NCBI RefSeq assembly: GCF_008831085.1 | Contig: NZ_WBJY01000003.1 | Coordinates: 96,211-160,210, forward strand | From: Pseudoclavibacter endophyticus | GTDB taxonomy: Bacteria; Actinomycetota; Actinomycetes; Actinomycetales; Microbacteriaceae | Reading direction: 5' to 3' | Length of the DNA: 64,000 nt | Part shown: piece after piece, positions 24,969 through 33,585 of the stretch | Numbering within the stretch: the stretch's first letter is position 1 | How the letters are laid out: every line of letters starts with the position of its first letter | Program-made: the position numbers and the translations under genes | The notes under the pieces: model-generated | Seen by the model: the letters and a program-made list of their open reading frames with translations, nothing else | What the model was told of the DNA's origin: nothing | Databases searched by the model: none

Positions 24969-26060
24969 GTGGCGGACGGCGATGGGGCGGTGCGAGCCGA
25001 CGGGGACGAAGCTGACGGCGACCGAGGCGGGCACGTCGGCGGCAACGAACATCGCGATGCGGATGCGGGAAGCAGCCGGGGCGCGCTTCCCGAGCGCGAA
25101 TCGTTCCTCGCGTGGCGCGGACCGGCGCACGTGCGCGCGAAGCACGCGGGCCGGCACCGTCGGCGCCCGATCGACGAGCACGAGGCGGTTCGCGAACTCG
25201 CTCGGCGCGTTCCCGTGCACCCCGAAACCCTGCCGATGACCACGACGGCCGAGGCGGCGATCGTCGCCGACCAGCTCCTCGGAGAAGTCGGGGGCGGCGA
25301 GACCCGGGCGGTCCCGGCATTCGCGAGCGATTCGGCGGCCGGCGAGGTGAAGAAGCCTCGGCGTCGGAGCTCATTCGTCAGCTTCCTTCGCGAGGTCGCG
25401 ATCATCGCGGTGATCGCCATTGTGGTCGCCGTGCTCGTGAAGACCTTCCTCATCCGTCCCTACTACATCCCGTCGGCCTCGATGGAATCGACGCTCGTCG
25501 TCAACGACCGCATCATCGTGAACCTGCTCCAGCCGAGCGTCGTGCCGATCGCCCGAGGCGACGTCGTTGTCTTCACCGATCCCGGCGGGTGGTTGCCGAC
25601 GCAGCCGTCGCCCGAAAAATCAGTGGTGCAGACGATCGTCGACGGCGGGCTCGAGGCGGTGGGCCTGAAGCCCTCCGACGACAACAACAGCCTCATCAAG
25701 CGGATCATCGGCATGCCGGGCGACCACGTCGTGTGCTGTAACGCGTACGGACAGCTCGTGATCAACGACGTGGCGATCTCGGAGCCGTACGCCGAGCTCG
25801 CGGGCAACAGCGCGGCATCCGGTATGGAGTTCGATGTGTCGGTTCCCGCCGATAGCCTCTGGGTGATGGGTGACAATCGGTACAACTCGGAAGACTCTCG
25901 ATACCACCAGGACGGGCCGCACAGCGGGTTCGTCCCGCTCAACCACGTCGTCGGCCGCGCCGTCCTGATCAACTGGCCGTTCGAGCGCTTCGGCGTCCTC
26001 GGGAACTATCCCGAGGTCTTCGCGCAGGTTCCGTCGCGCGAGCCCGCCCTCGCGACCTGA
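24969..26060 (+). CDS. lepB: Signal peptidase I with long N-terminal extension
   Basis: LepB cleaves signal peptides on the outer face of the membrane using a Ser-Lys dyad. In this 363-residue product the catalytic Ser is in PSASMEST (about Ser171) and the Lys in NSLIKRIIGMPGD (about Lys244); WVMGDNRYNSEDSR is the conserved box E. One membrane anchor lies at about 141-163. Before it are about 130 residues that are Asp/Gly- then Arg-rich and look disordered, which is longer than usual. GTG at 24969 is chosen because AGGAAGGA lies five bases upstream; the ATG at 25236 would shorten the tail but lacks a ribosome-binding site. rnhB follows after one base. Confidence 0.9.
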   Translation: MADGDGAVRADGDEADGDRGGHVGGNEHRDADAGSSRGALPERESFLAWRGPAHVRAKHAGRHRRRPIDEHEAVRELARRVPVHPETLPMTTTAEAAIVADQLLGEVGGGETRAVPAFASDSAAGEVKKPRRRSSFVSFLREVAIIAVIAIVVAVLVKTFLIRPYYIPSASMESTLVVNDRIIVNLLQPSVVPIARGDVVVFTDPGGWLPTQPSPEKSVVQTIVDGGLEAVGLKPSDDNNSLIKRIIGMPGDHVVCCNAYGQLVINDVAISEPYAELAGNSAASGMEFDVSVPADSLWVMGDNRYNSEDSRYHQDGPHSGFVPLNHVVGRAVLINWPFERFGVLGNYPEVFAQVPSREPALAT

Positions 26061-26061
26061 C

Positions 26062-26769
26062 ATGTCTCCTGCGACGCCGACCGCCGTGGACCCGACCCTT
26101 GCGCTCGAGCGAGCGCTGCTCGGCCGTGCGCCGGTCGTGATTGGCATCGACGAGGTCGGACGGGGCGCGATCGCAGGCCCCGTCGCAGTCGGGGCCTGTG
26201 CCATCGGTGCGCGAGAGCTCACGGCCGGGTTCCCCGCGGGCTTGCGCGACTCGAAGCTCCTGACGGCCAAGCGCCGGGTCGACGTCGAGCCGGCGGCGCG
26301 CGCGTGGGTCACGGCGGCGGGGGTCGGTCTTTGCAGCGCGACCGAGATCGACGAGTTCGGCATCATCGCGTGCCTCGCCGCGGCAGCAAAACGCGCCCTC
26401 GCGGCCCTGCACGAGGTCGGCGTGCCCGTCGCACGCGCGGCGATCGTGCTCGACGGCTCGCATGATTGGCTCTCGCCGGCCCTCGAGCATCCACTCGACG
26501 TCTCGGTGCGACCGAAGGCCGACCGCGACTGCGCAGTGGTCTCGGCGGCCTCAGTCATCGCGAAGGTCGAGCGCGATGCCCTCATGCGGTCGGCGCACGA
26601 GTCTGGTGAGTACGCCGATTATGCCTGGCACTCGAACGTCGGCTACGGCTCGCCCGCCCACTACGCCGCACTCGCCGCGCACGGGGCGTCGTCCCTGCAC
26701 CGCCGCACGTGGCTGCGCGCCGCGGCGGCTGAGCAGACCGCGCATCCCGAGCGCGTCGTCAGCGCCTAG
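26062..26769 (+). CDS. rnhB: Ribonuclease HII
   Basis: RNase HII nicks RNA embedded in DNA, including single ribonucleotides. The 235-residue product has the catalytic motif GIDEVGRGAIAGPV near residue 28, DSKLLT, an Asp in VLDGSHDW, and KADRDCAVVSAASVIAKVERD. It begins one base after lepB, so the two are cotranscribed. Its TAG stop is also the first half of the TAGACT box of the next gene. Confidence 0.94.
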   Translation: MSPATPTAVDPTLALERALLGRAPVVIGIDEVGRGAIAGPVAVGACAIGARELTAGFPAGLRDSKLLTAKRRVDVEPAARAWVTAAGVGLCSATEIDEFGIIACLAAAAKRALAALHEVGVPVARAAIVLDGSHDWLSPALEHPLDVSVRPKADRDCAVVSAASVIAKVERDALMRSAHESGEYADYAWHSNVGYGSPAHYAALAAHGASSLHRRTWLRAAAAEQTAHPERVVSA

Positions 26770-26772
26770 ACT
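26767..26772 (+). promoter_or_regulatory. -10 element overlapping rnhB stop, for the DUF2469 gene
   Basis: TAGACT starts with the rnhB TAG stop codon and lies nine bases before the ATG at 26782. The same hexamer and spacing precede ffh. Confidence 0.5.
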
Positions 26773-26781
26773 GGGGCGATC

Positions 26782-27105
26782 ATGGACGAGGACACCTTCG
26801 ACGAATACGAGCGCAATCTCGAGCTCGCGCTGTTTCGCGAGTATCGCGACATCGTGACGCAGTTCCGCTACGTCATCGAGACCGAGCGGCGCTTCTACCT
26901 CGCGAACACGGTCGACCTGCAGCGCCGCGACACCGAGCACGACTTCTACTTCGAGCTCACGATGAACGACGTATGGGTGTGGGACATCTACCGTTCGAAC
27001 CGCTTCGTGAAGCAGGTGCGCGTGCTCACGTTCAAAGACGTCAACGTCGAAGAGCTCGCCTCGGAGCAGTTCGAACTGCCGAAGGAGCTCGCGCTCGACG
27101 AGTAA
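26782..27105 (+). CDS. DUF2469 family protein
   Basis: A 107-residue acidic protein that is highly conserved in actinobacteria and almost always follows rnhB. It starts MDEDTFDEYERNLELALFRE and contains FRYVIETERRFYLANTVDL and YFELTMNDVWVWDIYR. Function is unknown; it is soluble and rich in charged and aromatic residues. It may have its own leaderless promoter (TAGACT, 26767-26772) besides read-through from lepB-rnhB. A strong bidirectional hairpin follows. Confidence 0.92.
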   Translation: MDEDTFDEYERNLELALFREYRDIVTQFRYVIETERRFYLANTVDLQRRDTEHDFYFELTMNDVWVWDIYRSNRFVKQVRVLTFKDVNVEELASEQFELPKELALDE

Positions 27106-27111
27106 GTCGAA

Positions 27112-27150
27112 GCGGGGGCCGCGCGCAGCTGCGCGCGGCCCCCGCGTTCT
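27112..27150. terminator. Bidirectional terminator between convergent genes
   Basis: A perfect 34-base palindrome spans 27112-27145 (arms GCGGGGGCCGCGCGCAG and its complement) followed by TTCTT. It separates the DUF2469 gene from the convergent TPP-enzyme gene and should end transcripts from both sides. Confidence 0.85.
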
Positions 27151-27156
27151 TCGAAG

Positions 27157-28935
27157 TCAGCGCTGGATGCGCTTGGCGGTCTTGTGCATGTTCTCAATGA
27201 TCTCCTGCTGGAACGGCGCCACGATGGAGCCGTCGATCCGGCAGTCGAGCAGGATCGTGCCCTCGGCTCCCCGTTCGGCCCAGTCGCGGACGGCCTGCAG
27301 ATCGTCGAGCGTGCGCACGACGACGCCCGTCGCGCCGACGCCCTCCGCGAACTTCGCGAAATCGACGCGATCGATGAGCATGGCGCGCTGATCGAGGCCG
27401 ATGGTGCCGTACTGCGTGACCTCGGCCGTGTAGGCGGCATCGTTGAAGACGATGATGATGGCGCTGCGGGCGGCGCGCACGACCGAGTCGAGATCGGCGA
27501 GGCCCATGAGTCCGCCGCCGTCGCCCGTCACGACCGTGAGGGTCCGATCCGGCGCGGCCGCCGCAACGCCTGGGGCGCTCGGGAACCCGAGGCCGATCGA
27601 CTGGAACTGCGTGCCGACGAGCGTGATGCTGTCGGCGGATGGCAGCCGCCAGTGGTAGTGCACCCAGCCGAGGAAGTGGCCGCCGTCGGATGCGACGATG
27701 CGCTGCTCGGGCACGATCGCGTCGAGCTCGCGCATGAGGCTGCGCGGGTCGAGCCGGTCGGCTGGCGCGTCGTCGTTGCCCGGCTCGCGGTCGAACTGCG
27801 CCCCCGCGACGTGCTCCGGGTCGACGCCCGCCCACCGCTCGCGGGGCACGGCCTGTTCCGCCCGCTCCACGATGCCGCGGATCGCGGCGGCCGCGAGGCT
27901 CGCGTCGCCGCGCACGAGGTCCGTGACGGCGGGGTTCGGCGCGACGTCGCGGTCGTCGACGCGGAAGACCCGCGCGTGCTCGCCGAGCGCCGTGCCGAAG
28001 GCGGTCGTGAACTGGTTGAGGCTCGCGCCGACGACCAGCACCACGTCGGCGTCGCGCATGTAGCCGAGCGTGCGCTCCGAGCCGAAGCCGCCCGCGACGC
28101 CGAGGTCGAGGGTGCGGCCGGCGAACGTGCCACGTGCCGGTGCGCTCGACACCGTCAGGGCGCCGATCGCATCGGCGACGGCCCAGAGGTCGGCGGCGGC
28201 GGCACGGCCACCGCGGCCCGCGAGCACGAGGGGGCGCTCGGCCGCGAGGAGGGCCTCGGCAGCGGCGCGCGCGGCTCCCTCGTCGAGCGCGACCGGTTCG
28301 GCGTCGAGCGGCGCGTCGAGGTCGAGGGTCTCGTCGGCGGCGTCGGCCGTCGGAACGTCGTACGGCACCGACAGCACGACCGCGGTGCGCTCGCGGACCG
28401 CGTGGCGGAGTGCCGCGAGCGTCGTCGCGCCCGGAGTGGCCGGGTCGATCACGAACGTCGTCGCCCCGCAGGCGGTCGCGATGGCGGTCTGATCGAGGTC
28501 CCAATCGCGCATGCCGGTCGTCGGGGCGTCACCGGCGATGAGGAGCAGCGGCGTATATGACCTGACGGCTTCGGCGAGCGACGTGATGGTGTTGGTGAAG
28601 CCTGCACCGTAGGTGGCGGTCGCGACCGCGATGCGACGCGACACCCGGTGATAGGCGTCGGCCGAGGCGACGGTCGCGGTCTCGTGGCGCACCGCGTGGT
28701 AGGTCACGTCGGTGAGGCGGGCGAGCGCGTCGATGAGGTAGGCGTTGCCGTTGCCCATGAGACCGAAGACGTCGCTGACGTGCGCGGCGAGCACGGTGGC
28801 CATGCGCTCGGCGACGGTCTGCGTCGCCGTGGGCGCCGCAGTGCCGGCCGCGGTGGCGATGCGATCGGCGCCGGTTTCGGTGTCGGCGCTCGTGGTGGTC
28901 GTGGATGAGCCATCGAAGGTGGTCGGAGATGACAA
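27157..28935 (-). CDS. Thiamine pyrophosphate-dependent enzyme (acetolactate synthase-like)
   Basis: The 592-residue product has the three-domain layout of the acetohydroxyacid synthase/benzoylformate decarboxylase group. The N-terminal PYR domain carries the catalytic Glu in AVRHETATVASADAYHR, and the C-terminal domain has the TPP/Mg2+ motif starting VVTGDGGGLMGLADLD and ending FNDAAY. The middle domain has the Rossmann-like LVLAGRGG. No acetolactate synthase small subunit is adjacent, so the reaction (decarboxylation or carboligation of a 2-oxoacid) is not defined. The start is a rare TTG, seven bases after GAAAGG; the first 35 residues are Thr/Ser/Ala-rich. It interrupts the usual rplS-to-rpsB gene order. 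Confidence 0.85.
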   Translation of the reverse strand: MSSPTTFDGSSTTTTSADTETGADRIATAAGTAAPTATQTVAERMATVLAAHVSDVFGLMGNGNAYLIDALARLTDVTYHAVRHETATVASADAYHRVSRRIAVATATYGAGFTNTITSLAEAVRSYTPLLLIAGDAPTTGMRDWDLDQTAIATACGATTFVIDPATPGATTLAALRHAVRERTAVVLSVPYDVPTADAADETLDLDAPLDAEPVALDEGAARAAAEALLAAERPLVLAGRGGRAAAADLWAVADAIGALTVSSAPARGTFAGRTLDLGVAGGFGSERTLGYMRDADVVLVVGASLNQFTTAFGTALGEHARVFRVDDRDVAPNPAVTDLVRGDASLAAAAIRGIVERAEQAVPRERWAGVDPEHVAGAQFDREPGNDDAPADRLDPRSLMRELDAIVPEQRIVASDGGHFLGWVHYHWRLPSADSITLVGTQFQSIGLGFPSAPGVAAAAPDRTLTVVTGDGGGLMGLADLDSVVRAARSAIIIVFNDAAYTAEVTQYGTIGLDQRAMLIDRVDFAKFAEGVGATGVVVRTLDDLQAVRDWAERGAEGTILLDCRIDGSIVAPFQQEIIENMHKTAKRIQR

Positions 28936-28973
28936 AACAGTGCCTTTCGGGAGTGCACACGGAAGCTGGGGGC

Positions 28974-29001
28974 CGTATATGACTCGACCGAGGAAGGTCT
29001 A
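28974..29001 (-). promoter_or_regulatory. Putative promoter of the TPP-enzyme gene
   Basis: On the minus strand TAGACC (complement 28996-29001) and TATACG (complement 28974-28979) are 16 bases apart and about 40 bases upstream of the TTG start. Confidence 0.45.
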
Positions 29002-29184
29002 TCGCCCATTTTTCAGGCGACGGCGGCAACAGCGCTCGCCGGACGGCGCCATTCTACCGAAGCCCCCGCGCGCGGCCCCGCCCGGTCGTCTCCGGCCTGT
29101 GGAGCCCGATGCGTCCACAGGAGCGCCCGCCGGTCGGGCATCGGCGTGCGCCGAGCTACGACCATGTTCGCGGGGGTGGCGCGG

Positions 29185-29544
29185 ATGCGAACGAAAGATG
29201 TGCTTGGCCGGCGCGGCGAAGAGCTCGCGGCGGCGTTTCTGGCGGCGGCGGGGCACGAGATCATCGCCCGGAACTGGCGTTGCGCGTACGGCGAGATCGA
29301 CCTCATCACTCGCGACGCGAGCGAGATCGTGTTCGTCGAGGTCAAGACGCGCTCGTCCACCGGGAAAGGTCATCCGCTCGAGGCGATCACCCCCGAGAAG
29401 CTGGCGCGTCTTCGCCGCCTCGCGGGCGCCTGGATCGCCGTGAACCCGCATCGTTGCCAGCGCATCCGCCTCGATGCCGTCGGCATCGTCGCCCCTCGGG
29501 GCCGATCGCCCGAGTTCCACCACCGTCGCGCGATCGGGGCCTAG
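29185..29544 (+). CDS. YraN/UPF0102 family nuclease-like protein
   Basis: A 119-residue member of UPF0102, with the restriction-endonuclease-like core RRGEELAAAFLAAAGHEIIARN, YGEIDLITRD and VFVEVKTRSS (the E-x-K catalytic pair of that fold). Its cellular job is unknown, but it regularly precedes comM and dprA. Start at 29185 follows GGGGGTGG; an upstream ATG at 29164 adds seven residues and cannot be excluded. comM starts four bases after its stop. Confidence 0.9.
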   Translation: MRTKDVLGRRGEELAAAFLAAAGHEIIARNWRCAYGEIDLITRDASEIVFVEVKTRSSTGKGHPLEAITPEKLARLRRLAGAWIAVNPHRCQRIRLDAVGIVAPRGRSPEFHHRRAIGA

Positions 29545-29548
29545 ACAG

Positions 29549-31168
29549 GTGTCGAGCGCCAAGAGCATCGCCATCGCGCTGACCGGCATCGGCGGCGATC
29601 GCGTCGACGTCGAGGCGCACATCGCCAGCGGGCTGCCGAAGTTCCTCCTCGTGGGACTGCCCGACACGGCACTCGGCGAGGCGCTCGACCGGGTGCGCGC
29701 GGCGCTGCAGAGCACCGGGTGCTCGCTCCCGGCCGACCGCGTGACCGTCAACCTGTCGCCGGCCTCCCTGCGCAAGCATGGCAGCGGATTCGATCTCGCG
29801 ATCGCCGTGTCGGTGCTCGCGGCGAGCGGCGTCATAGACACCACCGGGCCGGCCCGCACCGTGCACGTCGGCGAACTCGGGCTCGACGGCACGGTTCGTC
29901 CCGTGCCGGGCATCCTGCCCGTGGTCGCCGCGGCCGCCCGCGCGGGGGCCGCACGCGTGATGGTGCCCGCCGCGAGTGCCGCCGAAGCCTCGCTCGTCGA
30001 GGGCGTCGAGGTCCTCCCCGTCGCTTCGCTGCGCGCCGCGGCCATGCACTACGGCGCCGACGCCGAGACGCTCGCCGACGAACCGGCCGAGTCACCGACG
30101 AGCCGGCAGCACTCGTCGACGAGCGCCGTCGCCGCTTCGGGGCGGTCGGCGCCGCTCGCGCACGCCACGTCGTCCGCCGCCGGCCGCGATCTTGCCGACG
30201 TCGTCGGAAACGACGAGGCCGTGCGAGCACTCGTGATCGCGGCGGCCGGCGGTCACCATCTCCTCATGGTGGGGCCACCGGGGGCGGGCAAGACCATGCT
30301 CGCCGAGCGCCTGGTCGACGTGCTGCCCGATCTCGAGGTCGAGCGCGCCATCGAGGTGGCTGCCGTCCGATCGCTGCGGGGCCTGACGGTCACGAGCCCG
30401 CTCGACCGTCGTCCGCCGATGCAGGCGCCGCACCACACCGCCTCGACGGCTGCGCTGCTCGGCGGCGGGTCGGGGGCGATCCGGCCGGGCGCGGTGTCGC
30501 TGGCCACGAACGGCGTGCTGTTCCTTGACGAAGCACCCGAGTTTTCACGAGACGTGCTCGACTCGATGCGTCAGTCGCTCGAATCGGGCCGGCACGTCGT
30601 GCACCGTGCGGCGGGCGTGGCCGAGTTTCCCGCGGCCTATCAGCTCGTGCTCGCGGCGAATCCCTGCCCGTGCGGCAATGCGGGGTCGATCGACCAGCCG
30701 TGCATGTGCACGCCGATGCAGCAGCGACGCTACCTCGCGCGTCTCTCGGGCCCGCTCCTCGACCGCGTCGACGTGCAGCTGCGGGTCGAGCGCGTCTCCG
30801 GGGCGATGCAACGCGTCGCACAGGCCGAGCTCGAGGCCGGTCGTGCGTCCGGCATGACGACGGCCGAGGCCCGTGGCCGCGTGTGCGACGCGCGGGCCGC
30901 CGCGCACGAGCGCCTCGCGTCGACGCCGTGGCGTACGAACCGCCAGGTGTCGGGCAAGTGGCTTCGATCGGGTCCCGTCCGCCTGCCACCGAGCGAGACA
31001 TCCGACCTCGACCGTGCCCTCGACCGCGGGCTCCTCACGATGCGCGGCTATGACCGCGTGCTCCGCGTCGCCTGGTCGATCGCCGACCTCGACGGGGCTG
31101 GGCGCCCTGGCCGCGGGCATCTCCGCGAGGCGCTGTTCTATCGCATGTCCACGCGCGCCCTCACGTGA
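29549..31168 (+). CDS. comM: ComM/YifB family AAA+ ATPase (Mg-chelatase-like)
   Basis: ComM is a hexameric AAA+ helicase that promotes branch migration when incoming DNA recombines during natural transformation; its role in non-competent bacteria is unclear. The 539-residue product has the N-terminal Lon-protease-like fold (HIASGLPKFLLVGLPDTALGEA), the Mg-chelatase ATPase with Walker A VGPPGAGKT at about 241-249, Walker B LFLDEAPEFS and the cysteine cluster NPCPCGNAGS with CMCTP. GTG at 29549 begins four bases after yraN. dprA follows after 93 bases. Confidence 0.92.
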   Translation: MSSAKSIAIALTGIGGDRVDVEAHIASGLPKFLLVGLPDTALGEALDRVRAALQSTGCSLPADRVTVNLSPASLRKHGSGFDLAIAVSVLAASGVIDTTGPARTVHVGELGLDGTVRPVPGILPVVAAAARAGAARVMVPAASAAEASLVEGVEVLPVASLRAAAMHYGADAETLADEPAESPTSRQHSSTSAVAASGRSAPLAHATSSAAGRDLADVVGNDEAVRALVIAAAGGHHLLMVGPPGAGKTMLAERLVDVLPDLEVERAIEVAAVRSLRGLTVTSPLDRRPPMQAPHHTASTAALLGGGSGAIRPGAVSLATNGVLFLDEAPEFSRDVLDSMRQSLESGRHVVHRAAGVAEFPAAYQLVLAANPCPCGNAGSIDQPCMCTPMQQRRYLARLSGPLLDRVDVQLRVERVSGAMQRVAQAELEAGRASGMTTAEARGRVCDARAAAHERLASTPWRTNRQVSGKWLRSGPVRLPPSETSDLDRALDRGLLTMRGYDRVLRVAWSIADLDGAGRPGRGHLREALFYRMSTRALT

Positions 31169-31261
31169 CCGTCTCGTCTGCCGGCACCTGAAGACGGTGG
31201 CGAAACCGATCTCGTGCCACGTCCAATCCGCATTCGCCCCGATCGACCTGGAGCGCACCGC

Positions 31262-32608
31262 ATGACCGATGACCACGACCACGCTCAGCCCCTTCTCGAG
31301 GTCCTCGAGCGCATCCCGCGGCCTGACACGGTCGCCTGGCGGCGGTCGCTCGCGGCCAACGCGACGTCGCTCGCGGCGATGGGCCGCAGCGACGAGGAGG
31401 CCGATCTCGAGCGGCGGCTCGCGGCGGTCGCGTGGTCGTCGATCGCCGAGCCGGGCGATCTCGACGCCGGAGAGCTGACCGCGTCGATCGGCGCGGTGGC
31501 CGGCGCGCGGCTCCTGTTCTGCGTCGAGCCGCACGCTGCCCTCCGCGCGGCGCTCGCCGCGGTCGGTGCCGACGGGGCGCTGTCCGCGATTCCGGGGCGC
31601 CTGGAGCGCGCCGTCGATCGCTGGCGGCCGCGTGCCGACTACGGTCGCGTCTCGGCCAACGTGCATTCGGGGATCACGACGGGGGCCCGGGTCGTCATGC
31701 CCGGCGACCGAGACTGGCCGGCGGGGTGCGATGACCTCGGGGCGGGGCGTCCGCACGCCCTCTGGGTGCGCGGCGACCGCGGGCTCGCCGACATTGGTGT
31801 CGGCTCGCTCGCCGATCGCCCGGCGGCGCTCGTCGGGTCTCGATCATGTTCCCCGTATGGCGAGCGGGTGTCGACCGAGTTCGCCGACGGCCTCGCGGAC
31901 CGGGGGAGCACGATCGTCTCGGGCGGGGCCTACGGCATCGACGTCACCGCGCACCGCTCGGCGCTCGCGGGCACACATCCGACCGTCGCCGTGCTCGCGG
32001 GAGGTGCCGACCGCCTGTACCCCGCCGGAAACGCCGATACCTTGCGGCGCATCATGCGAGGAGGTGGGGCCGTCATCGCGGAACTTCCCTGCGGCACCGC
32101 GCCAACGCGTTCGAGGTTCCTGCAGCGCAACCGCGTCATCGCGGCCATGTCGGCCGCGACGATCGTCGTGGAAGCCGGGTATCGCTCCGGCGCGCTCAAT
32201 ACGGCCGGGCACGCCGGCGAGCTCGGGAGGCCGCTCGGTGCCGTTCCGGGCAGCATCACGACGCCCACGTCGGTCGGTTGTCACCGCCTGATCCGTGAGT
32301 TCAACGCGACGCTCGTCGCCCACCTCGATCACGCGCTTGAGCTCGTGCACGGCGAGATCGACGCGCATCCGCAGCTCGCCCTGCCCGGCCTGGAGGTGCG
32401 GACTTCCGGCCCGAACGGCATCGACGGTCTCGATGACGATGCGGTGCGCGTGTGGGAGGCGCTGCAGCCTCGACGCGGGCAGTCGGCGGGCGATCTCGCC
32501 CGCCGGGCTGGGCTCTCCGAGCTCGCGGTGCGCGGCGCGCTCGCGGCGCTCGAGCTCGACGGTCGCGCGCTGGGCTCGAGCGGGAGCTGGCGACGCGCCG
32601 CGGGCTGA
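31262..32608 (+). CDS. dprA: DNA-processing protein DprA
   Basis: DprA loads RecA on incoming single-stranded DNA and is also kept in many bacteria not known to be competent. The 448-residue product has an N-terminal helical region, the Rossmann-like DprA core with GSRSCSPYGERVS, STIVSGGAYGIDVTAHRSAL, LAGGADRLYPAGN and RFLQRNRVIAAMSAATIVVE, and a C-terminal winged helix (about 385-448: ALQPRRGQSAGDLARRAGLS). The ATG at 31262 is eight bases from GGAG. xerC follows with its own leaderless promoter. Confidence 0.93.
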   Translation: MTDDHDHAQPLLEVLERIPRPDTVAWRRSLAANATSLAAMGRSDEEADLERRLAAVAWSSIAEPGDLDAGELTASIGAVAGARLLFCVEPHAALRAALAAVGADGALSAIPGRLERAVDRWRPRADYGRVSANVHSGITTGARVVMPGDRDWPAGCDDLGAGRPHALWVRGDRGLADIGVGSLADRPAALVGSRSCSPYGERVSTEFADGLADRGSTIVSGGAYGIDVTAHRSALAGTHPTVAVLAGGADRLYPAGNADTLRRIMRGGGAVIAELPCGTAPTRSRFLQRNRVIAAMSAATIVVEAGYRSGALNTAGHAGELGRPLGAVPGSITTPTSVGCHRLIREFNATLVAHLDHALELVHGEIDAHPQLALPGLEVRTSGPNGIDGLDDDAVRVWEALQPRRGQSAGDLARRAGLSELAVRGALAALELDGRALGSSGSWRRAAG

Positions 32609-32667
32609 TCCGCCGGCTGCGTGAGCGACTCGCGCTTCCGTAGTGGGTCCTGCCGGCGGAGGGCGGA

Positions 32668-32673
32668 TACCGT
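32668..32673 (+). promoter_or_regulatory. -10 element for leaderless xerC
   Basis: TACCGT, then GAACCG, then the GTG start at 32680. It has the same hexamer and spacing as map. Confidence 0.6.
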
Positions 32674-32679
32674 GAACCG

Positions 32680-33585
32680 GTGACCGAGACGCGAGCGGCG
32701 ATGGCCGAGTACCTTCGCGCGCTCGACCGCGAGCGCGCCGCGTCACCCCACACGATTCGCTCGTATCGAGCGGACCTCGACGACCTCATGACGCATCTCG
32801 AGGCCAACGGGGCGTCGACGACTGACTCGCTCGAGCTAGAGCTGCTGCGCGACTGGCTCTGGGCCGCGTCGAATCGAGGCCTGGCCGCGTCGACGATCGC
32901 GCGCCGCGCGTCGACGGCGCGGGGATTCACCGCGTGGCTCGCGCGGACGGGGACAGGTCCCGACGCGGCCCGACGACTGCGCTCACCGAAGGCCGGGCGG
33001 AGCCTGCCGCGTGTGGTGTCGGAGACTGAGATGTCGTCGCTGTTCGAGGGACTGCAGTCGCGGGCCGAGACGGGTGACCCCATCGCCCTGCGAAACCTGG
33101 CGGTCGTGGAGCTGCTCTACGGCGGAGCGATGCGCGTGTCGGAGTGCTGCGCGATCGACCTGCCTGACCTCGACCTCGACAGGCGCACCGTGCGCGTGCT
33201 CGGCAAGGGCGGCAAGGAGCGCACCGTACCGTTCGGTCGCCCCGCCGAGCGGGCCATCGTCGACTATCTGCACAGGGGGCGGCGCGAACTCGCCGTCGAC
33301 GATTCCGGTGACGCGGTGTTTCTCGGCGCGAAGGGTCGTCGGATCGGCGCGCGCACCGTCTATGAGGTGGCGCGGCGCGAGCTCGCGGACACGTCGGGAG
33401 GTGGGCCGGCCGGCCCGCACGCCTTCCGGCACACGGCGGCCACCCACCTCCTTGACGGCGGTGCCGACCTGCGAGCGGTGCAGGAGCTGCTTGGTCACGC
33501 GAGCCTCGGCACCACGCAGATCTACACGCACGTCAGCGCCGAGCGGCTTCGCGACGCCTATCGACTCGCGCATCCGCGCGCTTGA
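32680..33585 (+). CDS. xerC: Tyrosine recombinase XerC
   Basis: XerC-type recombinases resolve chromosome dimers at dif. The 301-residue product has an N-terminal SAM-like core-binding domain and a catalytic domain with all expected residues: Arg152 (GAMRVSE), Lys in GKGGKERTVPF, His247 and Arg250 (HAFRHTAATH), His273 (LGHASLGTTQ) and the nucleophile Tyr282 (IYTHV). The location next to dprA is the usual actinobacterial one and there are no phage genes, so it is a housekeeping recombinase rather than an integrase. The last 53 bases overlap the convergent surface-protein gene. Confidence 0.93.
   Translation: MTETRAAMAEYLRALDRERAASPHTIRSYRADLDDLMTHLEANGASTTDSLELELLRDWLWAASNRGLAASTIARRASTARGFTAWLARTGTGPDAARRLRSPKAGRSLPRVVSETEMSSLFEGLQSRAETGDPIALRNLAVVELLYGGAMRVSECCAIDLPDLDLDRRTVRVLGKGGKERTVPFGRPAERAIVDYLHRGRRELAVDDSGDAVFLGAKGRRIGARTVYEVARRELADTSGGGPAGPHAFRHTAATHLLDGGADLRAVQELLGHASLGTTQIYTHVSAERLRDAYRLAHPRA

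Noticed and set aside
29185..32608. yraN-comM-dprA as a natural-competence island
   Set aside because: These genes are conserved housekeeping neighbours in actinobacteria; no comEA, comEC or pilus genes are in the window, so competence cannot be claimed.
32680..33585. XerC as the integrase of a mobile element
   Set aside because: It sits in the standard dprA-rpsB neighbourhood, has typical XerC length and motifs, and there are no attachment-site repeats or phage genes.
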